A DNA stretch of 64,000 nt from Azomonas tarimensis (lineage in GTDB: Bacteria > Pseudomonadota > Gammaproteobacteria > Pseudomonadales > Pseudomonadaceae), in NCBI RefSeq assembly GCF_042648805.1, contig NZ_JBHRXZ010000017.1, positions 1 through 64,000 on the forward strand, given 5' to 3'. Position numbers and translations under genes: made by a program. Under the pieces are notes generated by a model. It was not told where the DNA came from. It did no database searches and worked only from the letters and a program-made list of their open reading frames with translations. Within the stretch, counting starts at the first letter, position 1. The number at the start of each line of letters is the position of its first letter. Shown here one piece after another: positions 36,646 to 45,296 of this stretch.

Positions 36646-36665
36646 GGGAGACCTGCCGGTCTCCC
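36646..36665. terminator. Bidirectional intrinsic terminator between the secreted-protein gene and serA
   Basis: A perfect 8-bp stem GGGAGACC/GGTCTCCC with loop TGCC. It is followed by TTGCTTTGC on the plus strand and preceded by AAAAA (Ts for the minus strand). It lies between convergent genes ending at 36627 and 36717. Confidence 0.8.
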
Positions 36666-36716
36666 TTGCTTTGCATGGCGCAGGTGCAACGCCTCGCCGT
36701 CGGCCAGCCTCAGGCG

Positions 36717-37946
36717 TCAGAACAATACACGGCTGCGGATGGTGCCGTGGACTTCCTGAAGCTTCTCGAAAGCGAGATCGGAATATTCGGCGTCGACGTC
36801 GATCACCACGTACCCCACCTTCTCGTTGGTCTGCAGGAACTGGCCGCAGATGTTGATGCCATTGTCGGCGAAGACCTTGTTGATCTCGCTCATCACACCC
36901 GGCACGTTGTGGTGGATGTGCAGCAGGCGGTGCTTGCCCGGGTGCGAGGGCAAGGCCACCTCGGGGAAGTTGACCGAGGACACCGAGGTGCCGTTGTCGC
37001 TGTACTTGACCAGCTTCTCTGCCACTTCCAGGCCGATGTTGGCCTGGGCTTCGGCGGTGGAGCCACCAATGTGCGGGGTGAGGATGACGCGGTCCAGGCC
37101 ACGCAGCGGACTTTCGAACTCTTCGTCGTTGGACTTGGGCTCGACCGGGAAGACGTCGATGGCCGCGCCGATCAGGTGCTCGTCCTTGATCGCCTCGGCC
37201 AGGTGATCCAGCTCGACCACGGTGCCACGCGCCGCGTTGATCAGGATGCTGCCTTTCTTCATCGCGCGGATTTCCTTCTCGCCGATCATCCATTGGGTGG
37301 ATGGCAGTTCGGGCACATGCAGCGAGACGATGTCGCACATGCCCAGCAGCTCGTACAGCGAGCCGACCTGGGTGGCATTGCCGATCGGCAGCTTGGTGAC
37401 CACGTCATAGAAGTACACCTGCATGCCCAGGCCTTCGGCCAGAACCGAGAGTTGGGTGCCGATGGAGCCGTAGCCGATGATGCCCAGCTTCTTGCCGCGG
37501 ATTTCGAAGGAATTGGCGGCTGACTTGATCCAGCCGCCGCGATGGCAGGACGCGTTCTTCTCCGGGATGCCGCGCAGCAGCAGAATTGCCTGGGCCAGCA
37601 CCAGCTCGGCCACCGAGCGGGTGTTGGAGTAGGGCGCGTTGAATACCGCGATGCCGCGTTCGCGCGCAGCGTTCAGGTCGACCTGGTTGGTGCCGATGCA
37701 GAAGCAGCCGACAGCGATCAGCTTGTTCGCCGCGTCGAAGATCTCTTCGGTCAGTTGCGTGCGCGAGCGAATGCCGATGAAGTGGGCATCAGCGATCCGC
37801 TCCTTCAGTTCCTCGGCGGACAGCGCGCCCTTGAGGTATTCGATGTTGGTGTAGCCAGCGGCCTTCAGGGTGTCCACGGCATTCTGATGGACGCCTTCGA
37901 GAAGAAGGAACTTGATCTTGCTCTTGTCGAGAGAGGTCTTGCTCAT
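36717..37946 (-). CDS. serA: D-3-phosphoglycerate dehydrogenase SerA
   Basis: 409 residues. NAD-binding GYGSIGTQ, catalytic Arg in INAARGTVV, acid in the EFESPL region and His in LTPHIGGST are all present; the C-terminal 80 residues are an ACT domain (IHHNVPGVMSEINKVFADN) that binds serine. It catalyses the first step of serine synthesis. Length and ACT ending match the E. coli-type enzyme. ATG 37946. It is divergent from D-2-hydroxyglutarate dehydrogenase; SerA reduces 2-oxoglutarate to D-2-hydroxyglutarate as a side reaction that the divergent enzyme reverses. Confidence 0.97.
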   Translation of the reverse strand: MSKTSLDKSKIKFLLLEGVHQNAVDTLKAAGYTNIEYLKGALSAEELKERIADAHFIGIRSRTQLTEEIFDAANKLIAVGCFCIGTNQVDLNAARERGIAVFNAPYSNTRSVAELVLAQAILLLRGIPEKNASCHRGGWIKSAANSFEIRGKKLGIIGYGSIGTQLSVLAEGLGMQVYFYDVVTKLPIGNATQVGSLYELLGMCDIVSLHVPELPSTQWMIGEKEIRAMKKGSILINAARGTVVELDHLAEAIKDEHLIGAAIDVFPVEPKSNDEEFESPLRGLDRVILTPHIGGSTAEAQANIGLEVAEKLVKYSDNGTSVSSVNFPEVALPSHPGKHRLLHIHHNVPGVMSEINKVFADNGINICGQFLQTNEKVGYVVIDVDAEYSDLAFEKLQEVHGTIRSRVLF

Positions 37947-38043
37947 CTGGGGGTCGAACCTTTTTTCCGAAGAAGAAACCGAGCGCCAGCAGTTGCTGGC
38001 CGAGCCACGCATGACAGCCGCCGCGGGGCATCCAAAGGGGGCT

Positions 38044-38055
38044 TATGCTAGCATA
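38044..38055. promoter_or_regulatory. Perfect 12-bp palindrome in the serA/D2HGDH divergent region
   Basis: TATGCTAGCATA is a perfect palindrome placed about midway between the divergent start codons (37946 and 38130). It contains sequences resembling -10 hexamers on both strands, so it may be a shared promoter element or an operator for joint control. Confidence 0.45.
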
Positions 38056-38129
38056 CGCGCCCCGCGAATCACCCAGCCCCGAGCTGAAGGCTGCTCAGGG
38101 TGATCATGAACCTTATGAGAGTTTCCGTG

Positions 38130-39521
38130 ATGATCGACTCCGTCCTGATCGACGAGCTGAAATCCCTGGTCGAGCCCGGCAAGGTGCTCCTCGACGCCGA
38201 CTCGCTGAACGCCTACGGCAAGGACTGGACCAAGCAGTTCGCGCCGGCGCCCTCGGCGATCGTCTTCCCGAAAACCATCGGCGAAGTGCAGGCCATCGTA
38301 CGTTGGGCCAATGAGCGGCGGGTCGCCCTGGTGCCTTCGGGCGGCCGTACCGGTCTGTCTGCCGCGGCGGTGGCGGCCAACGGTGAGGTGGTGGTCGCCT
38401 TCGACTACATGAGCCAGATTCTCGCCTTCAACGAATTCGACCGGACCGCGGTCTGCCAGCCAGGGGTGGTCACCGCGCAGCTGCAGCAGTTTGCCGAAGA
38501 GAAGGGGCTGTACTACCCGGTCGACTTCGCCTCGGCCGGCTCCAGCCAGATCGGCGGCAACATCGGCACCAACGCGGGTGGCATCAAAGTGATCCGCTAC
38601 GGGATGACCCGCAACTGGGTGGCCGGGCTGAAGGTGGTCACCGGTACCGGAGAACTGCTGGAGCTGAACAAGGACCTGATCAAGAACGCCACCGGCTATG
38701 ACCTGCGCCAGCTGTTCATTGGCGCCGAGGGCACCCTGGGCTTTGTCGTCGAGGCCACCATGCGCCTTGACCGCGCGCCGCAGAACCTCACCGCGATGGT
38801 GCTTGGCGCCGCCGAGCTGGACGCCATCATGCCGGTGCTGCATGCCTTCCAGAGCCGCATCGACCTGACCGCCTTCGAGTTCTTTTCCGACAAGGCGCTG
38901 GCCAAGGTCATGGCCCGTGGCGACGTGCCTGCGCCCTTTGAAAGCGAGTGCCCTTATTACGCGCTGCTGGAGTTCGAGGCCAGTACCGAGGAGGTGGCCA
39001 ACGCCGCGCTGGAGACCTTCGAGCATTGTGTCGAGCAGGGCTGGGTGCTGGACGGGGTGATGAGCCAGAGCGAACAGCAGCTGCAGAACCTTTGGAAGCT
39101 GCGTGAGTACATCTCGGAGACCATCTCCCACTTCACGCCCTACAAGAACGACATTTCGGTGACCGTTTCCCAGGTGCCGCCCTTCCTCAAGGAGATCGAC
39201 GCGCTGGTGGCCGAGCACTACCCGGACTTCGAGATCGTCTGGTTCGGCCACATCGGTGACGGCAACCTGCACCTGAACATCCTCAAGCCGGCCGAGATGG
39301 ACACCGCCGAGTTCTTTGGCAAGTGCGCCACGGTCAACAAGTGGGTGTTCGAGATCGTCGCCAGGTACAACGGTTCGATCTCCGCCGAGCATGGCGTGGG
39401 CATGACCAAGCGTGACTATCTGGGCTACAGTCGCTCCGATGCCGAAATCGCTTACATGAAGGCGATCAAGGCCGTGTTCGACCCGAACGGCATCATGAAC
39501 CCGGGCAAGATCTTCGTCTGA
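38130..39521 (+). CDS. D-2-hydroxyglutarate dehydrogenase (FAD-binding)
   Basis: About 463 residues. An FAD_binding_4 domain (PSGGRTGLSAAAVA near residue 70; GGNIGTNAGGIKVIRYG) is followed by the FAD-linked oxidase C-terminal domain with metal-binding WFGHIGDGNLHLNIL. This matches the D2HGDH enzyme shown in P. stutzeri to couple with SerA: it re-oxidises D-2-hydroxyglutarate made by SerA and passes electrons to an ETF-type acceptor. I chose ATG 38130; in-frame ATGs at 38106 and 38115 would extend it by up to eight residues. It lies divergent from serA. Confidence 0.92.
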   Translation: MIDSVLIDELKSLVEPGKVLLDADSLNAYGKDWTKQFAPAPSAIVFPKTIGEVQAIVRWANERRVALVPSGGRTGLSAAAVAANGEVVVAFDYMSQILAFNEFDRTAVCQPGVVTAQLQQFAEEKGLYYPVDFASAGSSQIGGNIGTNAGGIKVIRYGMTRNWVAGLKVVTGTGELLELNKDLIKNATGYDLRQLFIGAEGTLGFVVEATMRLDRAPQNLTAMVLGAAELDAIMPVLHAFQSRIDLTAFEFFSDKALAKVMARGDVPAPFESECPYYALLEFEASTEEVANAALETFEHCVEQGWVLDGVMSQSEQQLQNLWKLREYISETISHFTPYKNDISVTVSQVPPFLKEIDALVAEHYPDFEIVWFGHIGDGNLHLNILKPAEMDTAEFFGKCATVNKWVFEIVARYNGSISAEHGVGMTKRDYLGYSRSDAEIAYMKAIKAVFDPNGIMNPGKIFV

Positions 39522-39615
39522 CGCGGCGAGCTACAAGCAGGTTGCGGTGGCCGAAGGGGGCCGCACGCGCGTGACGCTCGAGGCTTGGGGTTTGGCCCCT
39601 TTTAAGGATCCCACT

Positions 39616-40281
39616 ATGAGCTACCAGCACCAATACACCGATGGCACCCTCATCCATTACCCGCTGGGCAAGGTGGTCTGCGTGGGCCGCAATTATGCCG
39701 AGCACGCCCGCGAGTTGAACAACCCCGTACCCAGCGAGCCCCTGCTTTTCATCAAGCCAGGCAGCTGCACCGTACCGCTGGAAGGGGGCTTCGCCATTCC
39801 GGTCGACCGTGGCGCCGTGCATTACGAGGCGGAGATCGCGGTGCTGGTCGGCAAGCCCCTGTCGACCCACCCCAACGAGGAAGAAATCCTCGACGCCATC
39901 TCCGGCTTTGCCCCGGCGCTGGATCTCACCCTGCGCGAGGTGCAGGCGCGGCTCAAGGACAAGGGCTATCCCTGGGAACTGGCCAAGAGCTTCGACGGCG
40001 CCTGTGTGCTGGCGCCCTTCGTACCGAGCGATGCGGTCGAAGACCTCACCGACATCGGCATTCGTCTGAGCCTTAACGGCGAAACCCGCCAGGACGGCAA
40101 CAGCCGCGACATGATCACCCCGATCGTGGTTCTGTTGCAGCACATCGCCGGACATTTCAGTCTGTTGCCGGGCGACGTGGTACTGACCGGTACTCCGGCC
40201 GGCGTCGGCCCGCTGCAGGCTGGCGATCGCCTGGTGCTCGAGCTCAGTGGTCTGTCCCGCTTCGAAAGCCAGGTGCTCTGA
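39616..40281 (+). CDS. Fumarylacetoacetate hydrolase family protein
   Basis: 221 residues. FAH-family core: KVVCVGRNYAEHARE, FIKPGSCTVPL, VHYEAEIAVLVGK with the metal-binding Glu residues, and VLTGTPAGVGPL. Such single-domain proteins act as acylpyruvases or oxaloacetate decarboxylases; this one is of the YcgM/acylpyruvase type by length. AAGGAT precedes ATG 39616. It follows the D-2-hydroxyglutarate dehydrogenase gene with a 94-base gap, as in P. aeruginosa. Confidence 0.92.
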   Translation: MSYQHQYTDGTLIHYPLGKVVCVGRNYAEHARELNNPVPSEPLLFIKPGSCTVPLEGGFAIPVDRGAVHYEAEIAVLVGKPLSTHPNEEEILDAISGFAPALDLTLREVQARLKDKGYPWELAKSFDGACVLAPFVPSDAVEDLTDIGIRLSLNGETRQDGNSRDMITPIVVLLQHIAGHFSLLPGDVVLTGTPAGVGPLQAGDRLVLELSGLSRFESQVL

Positions 40282-40382
40282 TTTTCGCCCGAGCCGTGGC
40301 TCCCGCCGCGGCTGACCGGCGCACCTGTTTCTTCCGGCACGCGCTATGCTGAATGGCTTCTCTTGCCTGAGGCGCAACCCTG

Positions 40383-41303
40383 ATGCCTGACCATGCCTCC
40401 CGCCTGACTCGCGGTGGCCGCCTGCGCGCGGCGCTTTTTCTGCTGGCCGCGCTGCTGCTGATGGGTACCGCTGTCGCGCTGCACTGGGACGATCAGGTCC
40501 GCCTGGCCTGGCAGGAGCGACAGACCGGCCCCGCGGTCCGCGAGGCGAGCATCTGGTTGCCCGACTATCGCCTCGTTCACGAGGTGAGCCTGCCCGGCCT
40601 TGAGCAGGACGAGACCTCCGGCCTGACCTGGAGTCCGCTCACCGGCACGCTGTTCACCGTCACCGGACAGAACCCGCAGCTGGTGGAGCTCAGCCCCGGC
40701 GGTGTGATCCTGCGGCGCATCCGGCTGGACGGCTTCTCCGACCCTGAAGCCGTGACCTCGCTGGATGACGGCCGCCTGGCCATTGTCGACGAGCGGCAGC
40801 GGCTGGTGGCGGTAGTCCAGGTGACGCCGGATACCGAGCGGCTGCATCTTGCGGACGCCGCCACCTATGACCTCGGTTATCCGGATGCCGGCAACAAGGG
40901 TTTCGAAGGACTGGCCTGGGACGCCCGCGCCAGTCGTCTGATGCTGGCCAAGGAACGCGAGCCGCACGGGCTTTACAGCCTGCCGTTTCCCGGCGATGAC
41001 GGCGCTGCCGGCGCGCTGCAGCCATTCAGCGGGCCGGGCCTGATGGTCCGCGATCTCTCCTCGGTGGCGGTCGATCCGCGCAGTGGGCACATGCTGCTGC
41101 TTTCCGATGAATCGCGGCTGCTGCTCGAGCTCGACCGCCAGGGACGACCGCGCAGCTACATCCGCCTGCTCGGTGGGCTCCACGGCCTGCGTCGCAGCAT
41201 CCACCAGGCCGAAGGGGTGGCCATGGACGATGCCGGGCGGATCTTCGTGGTCGGCGAGCCGAACCTCTTCTATGTCTTCGAACGGCAGGGCCCGGACCGC
41301 TGA
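40383..41303 (+). CDS. SdiA-regulated domain (YjiK-type) protein
   Basis: 306 residues. One N-terminal membrane anchor (AALFLLAALLLMGTAVALHW) is followed by a beta-propeller-like SdiA-regulated domain with ETSGLTWSPLTGTLFTV, GFSDPEAVTSLDDGRLAIVDE, KGFEGLAWD and a C-terminal HQAEGVAMDDAGRIFVV. The domain lies outside the inner membrane. Function of the family is unknown; possible calcium-binding or esterase activity has been suggested for propellers of this shape. ATG 40383. Confidence 0.85.
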   Translation: MPDHASRLTRGGRLRAALFLLAALLLMGTAVALHWDDQVRLAWQERQTGPAVREASIWLPDYRLVHEVSLPGLEQDETSGLTWSPLTGTLFTVTGQNPQLVELSPGGVILRRIRLDGFSDPEAVTSLDDGRLAIVDERQRLVAVVQVTPDTERLHLADAATYDLGYPDAGNKGFEGLAWDARASRLMLAKEREPHGLYSLPFPGDDGAAGALQPFSGPGLMVRDLSSVAVDPRSGHMLLLSDESRLLLELDRQGRPRSYIRLLGGLHGLRRSIHQAEGVAMDDAGRIFVVGEPNLFYVFERQGPDR

Positions 41304-41387
41304 GTCGATGCGGCCGAGGTCGGGGCCGGGGGCATTCAGGCGCGAGGGGCCGGGCGGGGCGTCACGCCTTGAACCGGCCGCCAGGGT

Positions 41388-42062
41388 TCAATCGCGGGCG
41401 AGGGTCTTCACGCCTTCGGGCGTGCCCAGCAACAAGACGTCCGCGGGGCGTGCGGCGAACAGGCCGTTGGTGACCACGCCAACGATGTTATTGATGTTTT
41501 CCTCAAGATCCTGTGCATGGCCGATCTCGAGGTTGTACACGTCGAGGATCACGTTGCCGTTGTCGGTGACGACTCCTTCGCGGTACACCGGGTCACCGCC
41601 GAGCTTGACCAGTTCGCGAGCGACGTAGCTGCGTGCCATGGGAATCACCTCGACCGGCAGCGGGAACTCGCCCAGCCGTTCGACGAGTTTGCTCTCGTCG
41701 GCGATGCAGATGAAGGTCCTGGCCACCGCGGCGACGATTTTCTCCCGGGTCAGGGCAGCACCACCGCCCTTGATCAGTTCCAGCCGGCCGTTGGTTTCGT
41801 CGGCGCCGTCCACGTAGTACTCCAGCTCGCCAACCCAGTTCAGGTCATAGACCTGGATGCCGTGACCCTTGAGCCGCTCGGCGCTGGCTTCGGAACTGGC
41901 CACGGCGCCGTCGAAATCCATCTTGTGGTGGGCCAGCAGGTCGATGAAGAAATTGGCGGTCGAGCCGGTCCCGACGCCGATGATGCTCTGCTTGGTGAGT
42001 TGCGGGACGATGTAGTCGACAGCGGCCTGGGCCACGGCCTGCTTGAGCTGATCCTGAGTCAT
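41388..42062 (-). CDS. rpiA: Ribose-5-phosphate isomerase A
   Basis: 224 residues. RpiA motifs: GVGTGSTANFFID (about 26-38), SSEASAERLKGHG, DGADETNGRLELIKGGGAALTREKI with the catalytic Asp and Glu, and a C-terminal NGLFAARPADVLLLG. It interconverts ribose-5-phosphate and ribulose-5-phosphate in the pentose phosphate pathway. ATG 42062. It is divergent from ilvA, the usual order in Pseudomonas. Confidence 0.97.
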   Translation of the reverse strand: MTQDQLKQAVAQAAVDYIVPQLTKQSIIGVGTGSTANFFIDLLAHHKMDFDGAVASSEASAERLKGHGIQVYDLNWVGELEYYVDGADETNGRLELIKGGGAALTREKIVAAVARTFICIADESKLVERLGEFPLPVEVIPMARSYVARELVKLGGDPVYREGVVTDNGNVILDVYNLEIGHAQDLEENINNIVGVVTNGLFAARPADVLLLGTPEGVKTLARD

Positions 42063-42214
42063 GAACGGGCATCCGGAAGTGTGGGGCGAAATTATAGCGA
42101 TCCCGCGCGGCCTGTGCCTGATGAGACTGCTCTCGCTGCGTGTCCTATGACAGCCGGGCAGCTGGCGGAGTACACTGGCCGCTTCGCCCGCAAGCCCGCC
42201 GTGAACGCCCTCCG

Positions 42215-43729
42215 ATGCTCGAACAGTACGTCAAGAAGATCCTCACCTCGCGCGTCTACGACGTCGCCGCGGAGACTCCCCTGCAGCCGGCACGGCAGCT
42301 GTCCGAGCGTTTCGCCAATCAGATTCTGCTCAAGCGCGAGGACCTGCAGCCAGTGTTCTCGTTCAAGATCCGTGGCGCCTACAACAAGATGGCGCAGCTC
42401 ACTGCCGAAGAGCTGGCCCGCGGCGTGGTGACCGCCTCGGCGGGCAACCATGCCCAGGGCGTGGCGCTGGCGGCGCGATATCTGGGCATCAAGGCGACCA
42501 TCGTCATGCCGCGCACCACGCCGGAGCTCAAGGTGCAGGGCGTGCGGGCACGGGGCGGAAAGGTGGTGCTGCACGGCGATGCCTTCCCCGAGGCCCTCGC
42601 CCATTCGCTGAAGCTGGTGGAGGAGAAGGGCTTCACCTATATCCACCCGTATGACGATCCCGAAGTGATCGCCGGGCAGGGCACCGTGGCAATGGAGATC
42701 CTGCGCCAGCACCAGGGCGCGATGGATGCCATTTTCGTACCGGTGGGCGGTGGCGGACTGGTGGCGGGCATCGCCGCCTATATCAAGTATCTGCGCCCGG
42801 AGATCAAGGTCATCGGCGTCGAGCCGGACGACTCCAATTGCCTGCAGGCCGCCATGGCGGCCGGCGAGCGGGTGGTCCTGCAGCAGGTCGGGCTGTTTGC
42901 CGACGGCGTGGCGGTGGCGCAGATCGGCCATCACACCTTCGAGTTGTGCCGGCGCTATGTGGACGAGGTGATCACCGTCTCCACCGACGAGATCTGCGCG
43001 GCGATCAAGGACATCTACGACGACACCCGCTCGATCACCGAGCCGGCCGGCGCGCTGGCGGTGGCGGGGATCAAGAAGTACGTCGAGCGCGAAGGCGTGA
43101 CCGGGCAGGTGCTGCTGGCCATCGACTCGGGGGCTAATGTCAACTTCGATCGCCTGCGCCATGTGGCTGAGCGGGCCGAACTCGGCGAACGGCGCGAGGC
43201 GATCATCGCGGTGACCATTCCCGAGCGGCCGGGCAGCTTCAAGTCGTTCTGCGAGGCGCTGGGCAAGCGACAGATCACCGAATTCAACTACCGCTACCAT
43301 GCCGACCGCGAGGCGCACATCTTCGTCGGGGTGCAGACGCATCCGGAGCACGACCCCCGCGCCGCACTGGTGGAAGGGCTGCGTGAAAAGGGTTTCCCGG
43401 TACTGGACCTGACCGACAACGAACTGGCCAAGCTACACCTGCGGCACATGGTCGGAGGCCATGCGGCTCGGGTTTCCGACGAGCGAGTGCTGCGCTTCGA
43501 GTTTCCCGAGCGTCCCGGCGCGCTGTTCAACTTTCTCAGCAAGCTGGGCGGGCGCTGGAACATCTCCATGTTCCACTACCGCAACCATGGCGCTGCCGAC
43601 GGCCGAGTGGTGGCCGGGCTGCAGGTCCCGGCCGACGAGCTTCACCTGCTGCCAGCGGCGCTGGAGAAGGTCGGTTATCGTTACTGGGACGAGAGCGACA
43701 ACCCGGCGTACCGGCTGTTTCTCGGCTGA
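42215..43729 (+). CDS. ilvA: Threonine ammonia-lyase, biosynthetic
   Basis: 504 residues. PLP-binding Lys51 lies in FSFKIRGAYNKM. The phosphate-binding glycine loop VGGGGLVAGIA follows. Two ACT-like regulatory domains (about 330-415 and 425-504, with IPERPGSFKSFC and FPERPGALFNFL) are those through which isoleucine inhibits and valine activates the enzyme. It makes 2-oxobutanoate for isoleucine synthesis; ilvD of the same pathway is 14 kb away. ATG 42215 begins the conserved protein. Confidence 0.97.
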   Translation: MLEQYVKKILTSRVYDVAAETPLQPARQLSERFANQILLKREDLQPVFSFKIRGAYNKMAQLTAEELARGVVTASAGNHAQGVALAARYLGIKATIVMPRTTPELKVQGVRARGGKVVLHGDAFPEALAHSLKLVEEKGFTYIHPYDDPEVIAGQGTVAMEILRQHQGAMDAIFVPVGGGGLVAGIAAYIKYLRPEIKVIGVEPDDSNCLQAAMAAGERVVLQQVGLFADGVAVAQIGHHTFELCRRYVDEVITVSTDEICAAIKDIYDDTRSITEPAGALAVAGIKKYVEREGVTGQVLLAIDSGANVNFDRLRHVAERAELGERREAIIAVTIPERPGSFKSFCEALGKRQITEFNYRYHADREAHIFVGVQTHPEHDPRAALVEGLREKGFPVLDLTDNELAKLHLRHMVGGHAARVSDERVLRFEFPERPGALFNFLSKLGGRWNISMFHYRNHGAADGRVVAGLQVPADELHLLPAALEKVGYRYWDESDNPAYRLFLG

Positions 43730-43806
43730 GGCCCTCCGGCGCGGCCGATTGAACTGCCGTTGCCGCTGCGCTGGGGCTATCATGCGCGACTTTTTCGGAT
43801 GTCCGC

Positions 43807-44577
43807 ATGCGCCGTTCCACCCTTGCCACGCTCCTCGGCCTTGGCCTGTCCGCCCTGGCGCTGCTGTACGTCGACAGCAGCCCGCGACCGCCGGGCTCCT
43901 TCGATGAGGCCAAGCGAATTGCCCGGCAGATCTATGCCGAGCAGCCGGTCACCTTCTACTGCGGCTGCCGCTACAGCGGTAATCAGGTCGATCTGGCCAG
44001 CTGTGGCTACGAACCGCGCAAGCAGCCGACGCGAGCGCGCCAGCTGGAATGGGAGCATGTGGTTCCGGCCTGGGTGATTGGCCACCAGCGCCAGTGCTGG
44101 CAGAGCGGCGGGCGCAGGAACTGCACCGCCCGCGATCCCCAGTTCAGCGCCGCCGAAGCGGACCTGCACAATCTGGTGCCCAGCATCGGCGAGGTCAACG
44201 GCGATCGCTCCAATTTCGCCCTGGGCTGGCTGCCGAACTCGCCCGCGCAGTACGGTGCCTGCCCGATGGTGGTGGCTTTCGATCGGAGGATCGCCATGCC
44301 GCCCGAGGCCGCTCGCGGCCCGGCGGCGCGGATCTACCTGTACATGGCCGACCAGTACGGTCTGCGCCTGTCGCCGCAGGATCGCAAGATCTACGAAACC
44401 TGGCACCGGGCCTATCCGGTCAGCGACTGGGAGCGCTGGCGCAACCAGAAGGTGAGCTGCGCCATGGGCCGCGAGAACCCCTACGTCGGGCCCTACGATG
44501 CGGGCCAGTGCCGCCGCGAGGCGATGCTGGAGCGGCTGCGCACGCTGCTTCTGGACGCCTTGAAACGGTTGCTCTGA
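43807..44577 (+). CDS. Endonuclease I family nuclease, exported
   Basis: 256 residues. An N-terminal hydrophobic signal (LATLLGLGLSALALLYV) is followed by the endonuclease I fold: LEWEHVVPAW with the metal-coordinating Glu/His pair, and DLHNLVPSIGEVNGDRSN. Several cysteines (YCGCRY, QCW, NCTARD, SCAMGR) should form disulphides in the periplasm. It is homologous to E. coli EndA and Vibrio Vvn/NucM, broad-specificity DNases of the periplasm or medium. ATG 43807. Confidence 0.92.
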   Translation: MRRSTLATLLGLGLSALALLYVDSSPRPPGSFDEAKRIARQIYAEQPVTFYCGCRYSGNQVDLASCGYEPRKQPTRARQLEWEHVVPAWVIGHQRQCWQSGGRRNCTARDPQFSAAEADLHNLVPSIGEVNGDRSNFALGWLPNSPAQYGACPMVVAFDRRIAMPPEAARGPAARIYLYMADQYGLRLSPQDRKIYETWHRAYPVSDWERWRNQKVSCAMGRENPYVGPYDAGQCRREAMLERLRTLLLDALKRLL

Positions 44578-44728
44578 AGCCCCGAGTCGTTTTCGCCGGT
44601 CGCCACATCCCTATCTGGCGGGCACGCAGCGAGACGCCGCCAGCCGGGCGAACGCGGCAATCCGCTACGCTTTCGGCTTCGCGCTCTTTTGTGGAACAAT
44701 GCCGCGCATGTGACTTCGAGATATACCC

Positions 44729-45211
44729 GTGATTGATTCCGATGGTTTTCGCCCGAATGTCGGCATCATCCTGACCAATGATGTCGGGCAGGTGCTTTGG
44801 GCCAGGCGGATCAACCAGGACGCCTGGCAATTTCCCCAGGGGGGAATTAACGATCGCGAGTCCCCGGAAGAGGCCCTGTACCGAGAACTGACCGAGGAGG
44901 TTGGCCTGGAAGAGGCGGACGTGAGAATCCTTGCCTGTACCCGGGGCTGGTTGCGTTACCGTCTGCCGCAGCGACTGGTGCGTACCCATAGCCAGCCGTT
45001 GTGCATCGGCCAGAAACAGAAGTGGTTTCTGCTGCGGCTGGTTTCCGACGAGAACCGGGTACGCATGGATCTGACCGGCAAGCCGGAGTTCGATGGCTGG
45101 CGCTGGGTGAGTTACTGGTATCCGCTGGGCCAGGTGGTGTCGTTCAAGCGCGAGGTCTATCGCCGTGCCTTGAAAGAGCTTGCCCCTCGCCTGCTGGTTC
45201 GCGAAACCTGA
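44729..45211 (+). CDS. rppH: RNA pyrophosphohydrolase RppH
   Basis: 160 residues. The Nudix box spans residues 38-60 (GGINDRESPEEALYRELTEEVGL in two parts), with all catalytic Glu residues. It removes pyrophosphate from the 5' end of mRNAs, starting decay by RNase E. Length and WLRYRLPQRLVR segment are RppH-specific. Start GTG 44729. It lies 85 bases before ptsP, the conserved pairing in Pseudomonas. Confidence 0.96.
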   Translation: MIDSDGFRPNVGIILTNDVGQVLWARRINQDAWQFPQGGINDRESPEEALYRELTEEVGLEEADVRILACTRGWLRYRLPQRLVRTHSQPLCIGQKQKWFLLRLVSDENRVRMDLTGKPEFDGWRWVSYWYPLGQVVSFKREVYRRALKELAPRLLVRET

Positions 45212-45296
45212 CGGCAGAAACCCAGGCAGGTCGGGCGCGGCGAGGCAGGCCGCCAGCCTGCGAGAGACATTCCAACCAGGAGATACGGCCCTGAGC

